The notes below the pieces were generated by a model. The model ran no database searches and was not told the origin of the DNA. It saw only the letters and a list, made by a program, of their open reading frames with translations. A stretch of 64,000 nucleotides of DNA from Diphasiastrum complanatum. Its lineage: Eukaryota > Streptophyta > Lycopodiopsida > Lycopodiales > Lycopodiaceae. Location: contig CM055109.1 in assembly GCA_029204225.1 (NCBI GenBank), forward strand, positions 5,335,053-5,399,052, given 5' to 3'. Below, one piece after another: positions 13,038-23,663 of this stretch (its first letter is position 1; each line of letters begins with the position of its first letter). Made by a program: the position numbers and the translations under genes.

Positions 13038-14290
13038 GTTAGGACTATTGTATGCATGTGTAGAATATCAATAGTAATGAAAAGAACGTTTAGGATATTC
13101 CTGGCTTGCATTAGCACATGCACAAATAAGGCTTGGGTCCATATATTTTTGTAGGAACTCGCCCTCCTACCATTCTCTTTGTGAGCTTTCATTACCAGTT
13201 TCCTCTCTCTACACATGTATCCTATCCCATGGCTCAGGGGAGAAGCTGATTGGGGATTGACTCTTGGCTCCCTATTGGTTGGGTGGTTTGGCTCCACATT
13301 AGTCCTTTTGGTGCATGCAACAGGATCTAGACGATCTTCACACGGCAATCGTTACAGTGGTATCAGAGCCAGGTTTTGCATCGATCAGAAGGTGGAGTTT
13401 TTTTGCTTTTTCCTAGCTTTTTGACTGGATCTCCTTGTTTCTTACTTCTTGATGGTGGAATTGACCTTCAAGTGGTTCTCTGATTTTGGCTTCCTTTCAA
13501 CCTAATGATCATTGTTATGGATATTTTCCATAGAAAATGATGGAAATTCATGAATTTTTAATGGTTTTTTGCGGTTTTTGAGCTAGCATTCAATGTTTTT
13601 GCTTGAAACTCATCAAAGGTACTGATCTTGAACATTTTCTAGAACCGAACTTGTTGGATTTCTATTCTCTCCGTCTCTATCTCTTTGCTAATCTAGATGC
13701 ATTCACTAGCTATTGTAAATACTCGTACAGTCGCTGCAAAAATACACTTGTTTCCTGACAGTCTACAGAAATACAAAGGAATCAATGACAATGTTCTGTA
13801 AACTCCTAGTCTTGTATACACTGTTCTCCAGTGAAACAAGTTGTCAGTTATGCCACGTCATACTGGATGTGATCCGAAAGTAACTAATATTCTTCTGAGG
13901 CCCATAACACACTAAATGGAGTTAGTACAAGGTTTGGAACGTATCTGCATGTGTAGAGTGTCAATAGCAGTTCTATGAATAGAGGATCCATGCATAGAGA
14001 CTCTATTCTAGTGGAATCTATGTATAGGGGAGTTGGGACCTTGCATTACTAAATGCACAGAGAGTTCTAAGCCTTATATAAAGAGGCCAAACTCGCCCTA
14101 CTACTCCATCTTATGGTTGATCATTGTCAGGCTCTCCCTCTGCTCCCATGTTTCATATTCCTTGGCTTGGGGGTGAAGCCTTTTAGAGTTGATTGGTTGC
14201 TTCTACTTGGTTAGGTGCTTTCTCCATAGTGTGTTTTCCATTGTGTTTGTCTTGTAAGTAGGACTTTGAGGAGCTTTCCCTTATAGAGCC
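13023..14290 (+). mobile_element. Candidate non-autonomous LTR element (LTR-like pair flanking a PBS)
   Basis: Segments starting at about 13023 and about 13918 are diverged direct repeats. Shared anchors are 'gcatgtgtaga-t-tcaatag', 'aactcgccct-cta' and 'atgt-tc-ta--cc-tggct--gggg-gaagc'. The first is followed at 13358-13370 by a perfect initiator-Met primer site TGGTATCAGAGCC, 1 bp after an LTR-like end 'ttaca'. The second contains a TATA-like 'ccttatataaag' (about 14063). The interval between them (about 550 bp) has no coding capacity. The outer ends of the repeats do not align clearly, so this could also be two unrelated fragments of one LTR family. Confidence 0.4.
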
Positions 14291-15089
14291 GACACCGACT
14301 ATTCGGCCACTCTTTGGCCATTCGGCGGACACATCACTCATCCGACACCAACAATTCAACTTTGCAATTAGTCGTATGTCACTATCAACTCCAATAGGAG
14401 ACTCTAACAATCAGCGGTTCAACAATACCTTCATCACGACCGGACAAATTAAATATCGTCCGAAGGTGACTACCAACAACACGTAGTGCCTTAATCCTAA
14501 TTATAAATTACAAATTAAGCATTATTTTAATTAGTTAGCCATGTGTATATATCTGGCAACTTATCAGTTGCTCGGTTAGCTCCATAGACATTGTAGCAGA
14601 TCAATCAAACATCTAGAGTGCAATTATTTTGTTCTTTTTCTCTGTTATTTCATAGTATTGTTTTAGAAAGAACGTGACTCTTATTGCATTCAGACTATAT
14701 CTAGTTGTGACTGAATAATCAATGTTCCAATAATCTAGGTCATGTATATTAAGATTGAATGCTCAATTTATTCATGTTCAAATTGTTTTTTGCATGCAGA
14801 TAAATCTATTTGTAGATTAAATTATTCATCTGACTGATAGCCTATGTCGATTTGTTGCTCTAATTTCTATACCTAGTACGCTTCTACAAAGCTAAGTCTA
14901 AAATCCAATTAATTCGTGCATGGCTATGGAATCGATCATCTCGATCCAATGATTTAAAAGTTGTAGTCGAGTAGGACAGACTTTGAACTATCGAAGTCGG
15001 TTTGCATCCGATAGTCGTAGTTGCATGCACCGAGGATTCCGCGCTCGCTTCCCTATGTCGCGATGCGCAGACCTCATTGAATCCCAACA
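14291..15089 (+). repeat. Probable LTR region of copia fragment D
   Basis: The segment ends 'gaatcccaaca', directly followed by a primer-site-like TGGTATCACAG at 15090-15100 and then a gag start. That makes it the 3' end of a 5' LTR. The 5' boundary is not identifiable. A plausible LTR length cannot be given. Confidence 0.4.
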
Positions 15090-15350
15090 TGGTATCACAG
15101 CTGTAATTATACTGTCTGATTCTTTTGAAGCGGATCTAGAACTTACATTATCAGAACAATTGTTTGGATAAAGAGTAGACACTTGTTGTAATTGTTTTCA
15201 GTCATATAATCTACTATCTGCATACACTCATCCTGAATTTTCAGATGGATTTGCAATCATAGTCTACTCTAAAGGTAGACAAACTCGATGGTTTGAATTA
15301 CCATTTGTGGGAATTCATGATAAGAGTAGTACTGATTGAAGAAACTGAAA
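15090..15350 (+). pseudogene. Copia fragment D: PBS and start of gag
   Basis: After the primer-site-like sequence, an ATG at 15245 opens a gag N-terminus typical of Ty1/copia (VDKLDGLNYHLWEFMIRV) with one internal stop before it. Homology is lost by about 15350, after which the sequence becomes unrelated. It lies immediately upstream of copia A in the same orientation. Confidence 0.6.
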
Positions 15351-15777
15351 GTTTCTATCTTTCAAAGCCTTAGTATTTTTCTTGGTTTTTCCTTTGATAT
15401 TTTTCTTGATTGTTGCATTTTGAACTATGTTTTGCACAGTCTGCATTTTTGAGCTATTTTGTCGCACAGTTCGCAATTTTTGGTTATGAGAAAAATACAA
15501 CGCTAAGTCAAAATACTTAGAAAATGATTCTAGCCAACTCTCCCAACATTGTCACATTTTTCGCATTTCTGTGAAAAAGGTGACACTGTCTTAAAAATGC
15601 CTTGGAAATATTTTCTGGCCAACTGTCATGTTTTTTTTTTCGCCCTTCAAATGTCTTCCGAATAGCAAAGGTGCCCTTGAAAAAGCGACACTATCCTTAA
15701 AATAACGAAAGTGTCTTTTGGCAAAATGTGTCTCCAGACCCGAAATCTGGACCTGTAAGGAGTTTCTTTTCCGTTCA
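15351..15777. other. Sequence upstream of the copia A primer site, possibly its LTR
   Basis: Contains several repeats of 'gtgtc/gcgacact' and 'tttcgc'. It should include the end of copia A's 5' LTR, but no second LTR of copia A is visible to confirm this. Confidence 0.3.
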
Positions 15778-16859
15778 GTGGTATCAGAGCGACCCGATTG
15801 CTCGACCTTGTTGGCGCCATCCAGAAGCGAAAGGAGTTTCATTTCACAACGGTGGTATTAGAGCCCAAAAGGCTCTATCAGAGCCCTGTCTGATTCCTTC
15901 AGGCTATGGCATCCATTAGCAGCATTCAATCAAAGATCTGCAAGATCCTTGGATCCTCAACATTAAACTTCCTAGCATGGAAGGTGAAGACTTTTCTCAT
16001 ACTGAAAGGAGAAGGTCTATGGCCCTAGGTTGATGGCACATAAGAGATGCCCACAACCACTGGAAAAGAGCTACGGGAATGGAGAGAAAGAAACGACAAG
16101 GCAATAGTCGTCCTATCTTTCTCCATCGAAGACAACTTGACACTTGATCTAGCCACACTCTCCAATGCGAGAGAAATGTGGGATACTTTGCTAACCAGAT
16201 TTCAAACAAAGTCACGAAGCCAAATTATGCTTCTTGAAAATCAGCTGACCAAATTATGCTTCTTTACCATCTGAGATGGGATGGTAAAGACCTCACCTCC
16301 TTCATCAGAAGAATGAAGGACCTGTTCCTCTCGCTACACAATTCCGGAATAGAGAATGTAGTCTTAACAGAGAAGTAGCTCACATACCTACTGTGAGCTC
16401 TACCAAGATCATTTTAGATGACCCGAACATTGCTTACTAAAAATGCACAAATGACCCTTGAGAAGGCTGTAATCGAGATCAGAGAAGAAGTGGAAGCCCG
16501 TGAATACCTTGATGACAAGGATAACTCTAATCAAGCTCTCTACAGCAACAAAGAGAAACAGAAGAAGAATTTCAGGCCTAGGAGTGAGTAAGACCAAAGA
16601 CAATTTTCAAAAGCAGCAGTCAGAGGGAGCCAAAGAAGACAAATGGAAGAGCAAAAATAAACCGAAATAGCATAATGGTGAGAAGAAGACATGCACGAGA
16701 TGCACACAAGAAGGCCACACTGTTGACAAGTGCTGGCTCAATCCAAAGATAGAGTGCGTCCACTGTCCCAAAAAGGGTCACGCAGCCGTTGACCGCCACC
16801 AAAATCCCAGAAACAAGAAAGCTCAGAGCAGAAGGGAGAACAAGAATAGCTCATCCTAC
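15778..16859 (+). pseudogene. Copia A: PBS and gag
   Basis: The primer site TGGTATCAGAGC starts at about 15779. Gag opens at 15906 (MASISSIQSKICKILGSS) and runs through a UBN2-type core (TLDLATLSNAREMWDTLL) with several stops and frameshifts. It ends in a double zinc knuckle at about 16690-16800 (CTRCTQEGHTVDKCW, then CVHCPKKGHAAVDR). The second knuckle has lost its last Cys. The paired knuckles match those of copia C at 43.0 kb, so the two belong to related families. Gag forms the virus-like particle. This copy is dead. Confidence 0.8.
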
Positions 16860-18357
16860 GTGGAGAAACCCGAGTCCTCCAACATGGCCGAAGAGAGAGC
16901 CAACAATGACAAGAACCCAGCAGCTTACTTGTGTGTTGATGTCTGTGCGACATCAACTTCAGATACACAACAAATAATTCTTGATTCAGATGCAACATCA
17001 CACTTCGTGACAACAAAACACATGATCACTGATTATCAAGAATCAAAATCTTCCAGATATATAATCTTGGGAGATGGTTCCAGACACAAAGTTAGCGGAA
17101 TTGGAGTGATGTGGTTAGGCACCAAAGGAAGAGACAGAAGACTCGATGACATTCTATGCGTGCTCACTCTTCATAAGGACCTACTATCTATTGCTAAGAT
17201 TGTAGATGCCGGACTAACAATCACCTTTGAAGGTGATACCTGCAAAGTGGTTGAATTTGCAACCACTCAACTTGTCACAATAGGAAAGCGAAAGGAGAAC
17301 ATGTATTACCTCGACGTGCAAGTACCTTCAGAGCAAGCTCACCAGATCAACGAATCGATGGATATTATATGGCACAGGAGGCTGTATCACATAAATACAG
17401 TTGCTCTATACAACGCTAGCCGGAGCGGAGCATTCACTGGTGTCAATATCAAAGATGCAGCATGCTTGAAATCCTGCGATGCCTGTAACAAAGGCAAGAT
17501 GTCACATATATCATTCACCAAGGACTCTTTCAGAACAAAAGAACTTCTGGAACTGGTACACTTTGACTTTCGTGGACCGTTTGATGTGGTCTCCCTAGGA
17601 GGTTCGAAGTACTACATCACTTTTATTGTCAACAAGTTTGCAATCGTGTACTTTATCCACAACAAGTTAGATGCCCTCGACAAATTCATAGAGTTCATGA
17701 ATTGGGCTAAGAAATGACAAAAGGGTGAAGCAGCTAAGAACAGACAAAGGAGGAGAATACGTCTGCAAACACTTTTCAGAGTTTTGTACTAGCAAATGTA
17801 TACTTCACTTGAAGACTACAGCCTACACACCACAACACAATGGTGTGGCAGAAAGGGGAAATCGGACTCGCATGGAAGGTGCGAGATCCATGATGGCCTA
17901 TTCAAAGGCATCAAAAATTTGATGGGCTGAAGCAGTAGCTGCAGCCAACTACCTGCAGAACAGGACAAGTAGATCCAGTGTTGCACATACCACGCCACAC
18001 AAGGTTTGGTAGGACAGCAAACCAAGTCTGACACATGTGCACATTTTTTGATGCATCGCATATGCCCACATTCTAGATCAGAAAAGAAAAAAGTTGGATA
18101 AAAAGGTGGAGCAGGGGTTCTTCGAAGGATATGATGTTCACTCATCATACTACAAGATCTACATGCCTGACAACACACAGATCAAGACTGTCAAAGACGT
18201 CAAATTTGATGAGTCAAAGACAATGGTTGACGGAGATCTAGTCGGCTACGAAATCTTGACCAGAGGCTACTATGACCTGCCAATATCTACGGAGGGAGCA
18301 GACCTGCCAACATCTACGGAGGGAGCAGACCCTAAACATCTGGAGGAAGATGTTTAA
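16860..18357 (+). pseudogene. Copia A: protease and integrase
   Basis: A fairly open frame (16860-17717) starts with the protease region. Its active site reads LDSDATSHFV, where copia elements normally have D-S-G-A-T-S-H, so the catalytic Gly is replaced by Asp. The integrase zinc domain (WHRRLYHINT... CDACNKGKM) and the first part of the DDE core (VHFDFRGPF) follow. A frameshift at about 17716 leads to RTDKGGEYVCKHF and QHNGVAERGNRT (17725-17922), and another to the C-terminal part (18094-18357). The latter holds a short direct repeat encoding S-T-E-G-A-D-(L/P) twice. Confidence 0.85.
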
Positions 18358-18544
18358 ATTCCAGATGGACAGAGTGACTATTCAGATGACGAACAGCGAG
18401 ACGCACATCCTGTACCCAAGACACCCGCTACTCACCACAATTCAGTAGTCAGCAAAGGCAAGAAACTTGACAAAGGCAAGGCCATCGATCTGACTACAGA
18501 CTCTCCAAAAAGATCTACGAGAGAAAGAAGAGCACCTGTCAAAT

Positions 18545-18907
18545 TTGTACCTGATATCTCAGCCTTTATATAAGAGGAGTTATGTGGATTTGGAGAAGAA
18601 CCTCAAACATATGAGAAAGCTATCAACTGTCCATATAAGGACAAGTGGATCGATGGAAGATGAGATGAATTATATGGAGCATAACAATGTATGGAATCTG
18701 GAGCCATTACCAACAGACAGGAAGACTGTGAAGTGCAAATGGGTTTTCAAATACAAGTATGGACCTGATGGCAACATACCAAAGTACAAGGCCATATTGG
18801 TAGCAAAAGGTTTCTCTCATAAGTATGGTGTTGACAATATTGAAACATTTTCTCCAGTTGTAAAGCATTCATCCATATGCCTACTATTTGCATATGCAGC
18901 AGCATAC
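18545..18907 (+). pseudogene. Copia A: N-terminal half of reverse transcriptase
   Basis: Encodes the conserved start of copia RT (WNLEPLPTDRKTVKCKWVFK, YKAILVAKGFSHKYGVD, ETFSPVVKHSSI). It stops abruptly in the motif AYAAAY at 18907, where copia B is inserted. The protein homology resumes at 22685 on the far side, so the two pieces form one interrupted gene. Confidence 0.9.
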
Positions 18908-19161
18908 TGTCAAGAATCAGATATGCAACATCAAGCATTCACCATAAGCAATCACCAAGTAGGGAGGCGGAAGAAGAACACGCAATATCACTTAATCACA
19001 CTACTACATACTGAGTGTAAAATGTACATATAAACCCTGAACCCTGATAGAGAGGGAGAACCTAGGAGTAGACTACTAGACTAGCCAACGGCTAGTAATA
19101 AAGTACATCGTAAACAGTAACTAAGAAGTGTAATAATGAAGTTGATCATTGATTTATAACA
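18908..19161 (-). repeat. Copia B 3' LTR (complete, 254 bp)
   Basis: Begins TG and ends CA, and is preceded on the coding strand by a purine tract (rc of ctctccctcaat at 19162-19173). Its distal ~130 bp are nearly identical to the partial LTR at 22547-22679. Confidence 0.88.
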
Positions 19162-19620
19162 CTCTCCCTCAATGATAAAATTACATTTTTCTATTCCTAG
19201 TAGAGTATGAAACTTTTCAAATTTACATCTACCTAATGACTCAGTAAAAATATCTGTCACTTGATCTTCAGATTTACAAAAAACAAGATCAATGGCTCCA
19301 TCAAGAATTTTCTCTCGAACAAAATGATAATGTATTTCGATGTGCTTGGTTCGAGCATGTAAAACTGGATTTTTGGCAAGGTGAATGCAACTTTGATTGT
19401 CGCAAGATATAGTAGTTGCATCCACCTGTGGTTGAACTAAATCCACAAGCAATCTTCGTAACCATACCGCTTCTTGTGCAACATTGCTGAGTGCTCGATA
19501 TTCAGCTTTCGTTGAGGATAAGGCTATTGTAGGTTGTTTTTTGCTGCTCCATGAAATTGCAGTTGTACCATAACTGAATGTATGACCACTGGTAGACCTT
19601 CTGACCTGCGCAATCAGCAT
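19081..19620 (-). pseudogene. Copia B: RNase H
   Basis: Carries the copia RNase H signature (SSTKAEYRALSNVAQEAVWL, CDNQSCIHLAKNPVLHARTK, HIEIHYHFVRE, DQVTDIFTESLGRCKF). It is offset by one frame from the upstream RT frame, so at least one frameshift separates them. The frame reads on into the 3' LTR. Confidence 0.9.
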
Positions 19621-20729
19621 CTGTATATCCTATCAATATTGGCGCTTCAGGCTGATCATACTTCAAACCAAAATTCAATGTCCCTCGAATGTATCTAAGA
19701 ATACGTTTAGCAGACTTATAGTGTGTTTGACTATGATCTTGCATAAATTGACTATTAACACCGACAACATAAGAAATATCAAGTCGTGTGTGTGTCAAAT
19801 AAATCAAACTACCCACCAGCTGTCTATACAAATAAGCATCCACTTTCTCAGATTCATCATATGTAGTAAGCTTCGTGTTGACATCCATAGATGTACTCAA
19901 AGGCTTACAATCTTGCATATTGAACTTATAAAGCAATTCTAGTGCATATGTGCTTTGTGTAAGAAATACCAGGTTTTCCTTTTGCCATACTTCAATGCCA
20001 AAACAATAGTGCATCAAACCTAGATCGCTCATGTCAAAAGCATTGGAAAGATCTGATTTGATTTCATCAGCTCTCATTACTTTATGTAATAATCAAATCA
20101 TCCACGTATAGCACAATGAACGTTATATCTGAATCTTGCCTTAGAATGTAAAGATTAGGATCAGCATCACTCTTTATCATTCCCCTTCGCCTAAAGCGTT
20201 CATCAATGCAAGAGTACCACTCCCATGGTGCTTGCTTCAATCCATAAATAGCTTTGTTGAGCTTACAAACAAGGTGCTCTCTCTCTGGTTCAATAAATCC
20301 TTGAGGTTGTACTAAGTACACCTCTTCGTCCAGTACTCCATTAAGAAAAGTAGATTTAACATCCATTTGCTGGATCTTCCAACCATAAAGGGCAGAAATA
20401 GCACTGACAGAACGTATAGTTACCATCTTAGCTACGGGTGCAAAGGTTTTCTCAAAATCAATACCTTCTTGCTGCTCAAATCCTCTCACAACCAACCGTG
20501 CTTTGTATTTGTTGAGTTGCCCATCAGCTCCATATTTGATCTTGTATATCCATTTGCAAGTGATAGGCGTCTTACCATCAGGTAGCTCAACCAAGTTCCA
20601 AGTCCTATTTTTTGATATAGCTTCCATTTTTGTTTCCTTAGCTTCACGCCACTCCTCGTGCTCCTTTGCTTTATCAAAAGTTTTTGGTTCTTGAGCCTTG
20701 AGCACAGAACCCATTAGGGCTAGATTCAT
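19502..20729 (-). pseudogene. Copia B: reverse transcriptase
   Basis: Two frames (20082-20729 and 19502-20077) encode a nearly complete copia RT. The N-terminal block is WNLVELPDGKTPITCKWIYK, the central block is KSTFLNGVLDEEVYLVQPQG, and the catalytic motif VLYVDDLIIT is intact. The C-terminal part includes VGSLIYLTHTRLDISYVVG. A stop splits the gene just after the YVDD motif. RT copies the RNA genome within the particle (family knowledge). This copy is inactive. Confidence 0.9.
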
Positions 20730-20731
20730 CT

Positions 20732-21010
20732 CTAATCTTGCAGGAGGTTTTCGATTTCAACGTCAAATTGAAATGGTTTCGCATGAAACTTTTCACTAAT
20801 GCATCCATCGCATGCATCAACTTGCGGTGATTTAAAAAATGAAGATTGCTTCAACATCTGCTCAATGTATCGTTGTTGAGAGATGAAGATTCCAGTCCCA
20901 TGTGGAAGATCAACCAGAACCCAAGTGTGGTTCTTCATGAGTGAGTTGTAGTCCTCTTGCATCGCATCCTCCCAACATTTTACTCCTTTGACCTGCTCAT
21001 AAAAAAACAC
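20732..21010 (-). pseudogene. Chimeric copia RT fragment
   Basis: One frame joins an RT N-terminal block (CWEDAMQEDYNSLMKNHTWV LVDLP, split here) directly to an RT C-terminal block (GIFISQQRYIEQMLKQSSFF). The central 150 or so residues including YVDD are absent. It differs in sequence from the copia B RT beside it, so it derives from another copia element that suffered an internal deletion. Confidence 0.7.
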
Positions 21011-21276
21011 GTTCTACTACACCATCCTCAATAGAAGTTAGAGCAAAATCAGAAAAATCAGCAAATTCTACTGATTTAGTAGAGGCACGAGTCTTGCCTT
21101 CATAGAAATGATCCACTTTGTTGTCCTGCAAAGTCTGCAACAACCATTTAGGGACTGGTTAGGTGTAATAGATCCTAACACCATAGTAGGGCAAACACTA
21201 ACTGATCCACCCAACCTTGTCTACTCCCTGATATAGAGTAAGCCCCTCCTAGACCAGTTTGAGGACAAGTAGCATG

Positions 21277-21369
21277 CAATTGCCAAGTGTCAGCCACGTG
21301 TCACTGATGTGGCAGACTACACGTCGAGACCCAAATGGGAGCCCTATCCTGCTGACAGGGTCCCTAGGC
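21277..21369 (-). repeat. Fragment of the chromovirus LTR
   Basis: The minus strand closely matches 5756-5851 of the gypsy 3' LTR, including 'cctagggaccctgtcagcag' and 'gacacttggca'. Most differences are C to T or G to A, the pattern expected from decay of methylated cytosines. The surrounding 21150-21610 has no coding frame, and a TATAAATA on the minus strand at about 21620 may belong to the same inserted LTR. Confidence 0.75.
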
Positions 21370-21612
21370 AAAAAACTCAACAAGATAGGAGAAGCTTCAC
21401 CAAATTAGGCAAATGAAGGTAAGTATCTCCATCATTTGATCATTCATTACATAGGGGCGTTAAGCTGAAGCATGCTCTCATGTGAAGGAATTGGCACATG
21501 ACCCACCATTTGGCAAAGCATTGCTCTCATTGAAGAGAAGCTCCCAAATCTCATAAGAGAAAGTTTCAATTTAGCAAATGTAAAATAGCCTCCAAACGTA
21601 GCATGACCTCAA

Positions 21613-22503
21613 CTATTTATAGTGGGCCTTTTTTGATCTTCTAAGCTCTCCCTGCTCACTAGATTCGGGAGTATCTCCCTTCTTTGCTCCATCTGTGATT
21701 GATAAGTACCATTTAGGTACTCTCTTGGGAATTTCAGCATCAGGCTTGCCTTTGTCCAATGGATTTTCTATATCAAAATCCACTTCCTTCTTGACGTATA
21801 CTTTTGCTCCCTCATCAAAAGGTTCAGTGATTACTTCAGATTGTTCACCTCGGCCCATCTCGTCAAATGTAGCATCCCTAGAAATTACAAGCTTCTGTGC
21901 ATTTGTGTTATACATCATGTATGCCTTGGCCTTCTCATCATATCCAAGGAAAATGTGCTTGATAGCTTTTGCATCCAATTTCCTTCGTTTCTCATCAGGA
22001 ATATGGGCATAAGCATCACAACCAAATACTCTCAAATGAGAAATATTAGGTTTCTTTCCAGTAACAGCTTCATCAGGTGTCTTACCTTCCACGGATTTTG
22101 TAGGACACCGATTCAGGATGTGCGTAGATGTGCTACAAGCTTCTGCCCAAAAGGTGTTTGGGAGACTCTTGGTTTTGAGCATCGCCCTGGCCATCTCAAC
22201 AATAAATCTGTTCTTTCGTACTGCAACTCCATTTTGTTGTGGTGAATAAGGTGTTGCAGTCTGTCTCTTGATCCCTTGATCTTTGAAGAAATCAATATTT
22301 TTTGTCAAAAAATACTCACCACCTCCATCAGATCTTAAAGTTTTGATGCAACATCCTATTTGCTTTTCAACTAACGCCTTGAATTCCTTGAACTTAGCAA
22401 AAGCATATGATTTCTTGCTTATGAAATAAATCCAAATGCATCTGCTATAATCACCAATGAAGGTGATGAAGTAACAGTAGCCACTAAGAGATCTAGTCTG
22501 CAT
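21613..22503 (-). pseudogene. Copia B: integrase, C-terminal two-thirds
   Basis: An open frame of 296 codons encodes the copia integrase core from just before the second catalytic Asp (LRSDGGGEYFLTKNIDFF) through the Glu region (YSPQQNGVAVRKNRFIVEMA) and the C-terminal conserved blocks (KPNISHLRVFGCDAYAHIPD, HIFLGYDEKAKAY). The zinc-binding N-terminus is missing at the deletion junction near 22504-22546. QQNGVAVRKNR has V where E is usual (VAERKNR), so the catalytic Glu itself is lost. Confidence 0.88.
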
Positions 22504-22546
22504 AGGTCCACATAGATCACTATGGACAAGATCTAGGATGCCACCA

Positions 22547-22679
22547 GAACCCTGACAGAGAGGGAGAACCTAGGAGTAGACTACTAGACTAGCCAACGGC
22601 TAGTTACAGCTAGTAATAAAGTACATCGTAAACAATAACTAAGAAGTGTAACAATGAAGTTGATCATTGATTTCTAACA
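22547..22679 (-). repeat. Copia B 5' LTR, truncated
   Basis: Matches the distal part of the left LTR from 'gaaccctga' to 'ctaaca', with one extra ~10-bp unit (ctagttacag). The rest of the LTR, the primer site and gag have been deleted. Confidence 0.85.
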
Positions 22680-22684
22680 CATAC

Positions 22685-23440
22685 AGTCTCAAGATCCACA
22701 TAGTGGATGAAAAGACCGCCTACTTACATGGCGAGTTGAATGAAGAAGTCTACATGGACCAATCTCCAGGATTCATCTGCTCATGCTTTGCCAACTACGT
22801 CTGTCGAATGCAAAGAAGCATATACAGACTGAAGCAGTCTGCTAGGTAGTGGTATAAGAAGAAGGATCACACCCTTAGATCCGTAGGATTTCAACCATTG
22901 ATGGCCGACTATAATGTCTATACAAAGGTCACAGATGGAAAAAATCATAATCATTGTTGTCTATGTTTATGACACTTTGATCCTATCCAGAAGAGACAAA
23001 CTGATTGCTCAGGTGAAACATGATATTTCACAGCATTTTGCAATATCCGACCCATGGGAAGCAAGATGCTACCCAGGATTGCAGATTGACAAAGATCTTG
23101 ACGAAGGGAAGCTGTATCTTCACCAATAAAGATACATCCACAAAATCATTGATGATTTTCAAATGACAGACTACAAGGGAGCTAAAACACCAATGGTGTC
23201 TGGAACGATTATGACGAAACATGACTGACCGCAAAATGCAGAAGAGTAGGAAGCCATGCAGAACGTGCCCTACAGGAAGTTGATCAGATCACTCATGTAC
23301 TTGGCAGATAATACATGCCTTAACATTGCTTATGTAGTTTTCAGAATGAGCCAGTTCAATATCAAACTAGGATTTGTAGTTGAACGCCCTTATGACAATG
23401 TTAGTAGGATGAGACAAACGAATGTAGCTCAACAAATTGA
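22685..23440 (+). pseudogene. Copia A: C-terminal half of reverse transcriptase
   Basis: Continues copia A RT after the copia B insertion: TAYLHGELNEEVYMDQSPGF, then RSIYRLKQSARWY. The catalytic region reads VVYVYDTLIL, where YVDD is expected, so one catalytic Asp is lost. The final block is YRKLIRSLMYLADNTCLNIA YVV (split). Several stops break the frame. No RNase H follows; the sequence changes abruptly to AT-rich Helitron DNA at about 23450. Confidence 0.85.
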
Positions 23441-23663
23441 ACACCATTGAACATCAAAAGCTCAAACTACCTTGCTTGAGTCTTTTTTGAAACACTCGAA
23501 ATAACGAAAAGAAGACTCTTAGTGAAGTTTACATCAGCTTTGGAACAATTTCAATATTTCTTTCATATTCCAACCTACCTTGGCCGCAGAGTTAGAGATA
23601 AGCCTCTAGAAAATTTGTCCCACCGTGGTAGAATTTATCACGTAATTTGTTTATTTAGATTGT

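Larger units (their letters stand above)
18908..22679 (-). mobile_element. Copia B, nested inside copia A (5-bp TSD catac)
   Basis: The element runs from TGTCAAGAATC to ...TTTCTAACA and is flanked by perfect direct repeats 'catac' at 18903-18907 and 22680-22684. On the minus strand it encodes integrase, RT and RNase H in the copia order, but gag, protease and the primer site are missing. The 3' LTR is complete (left). The 5' LTR keeps only its first ~133 bp (right). The internal part also contains a rearranged copia piece (20.7-21.0 kb) and a gypsy LTR fragment (21.3 kb), so it has been altered since insertion or arrived as a mosaic. Confidence 0.9.
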
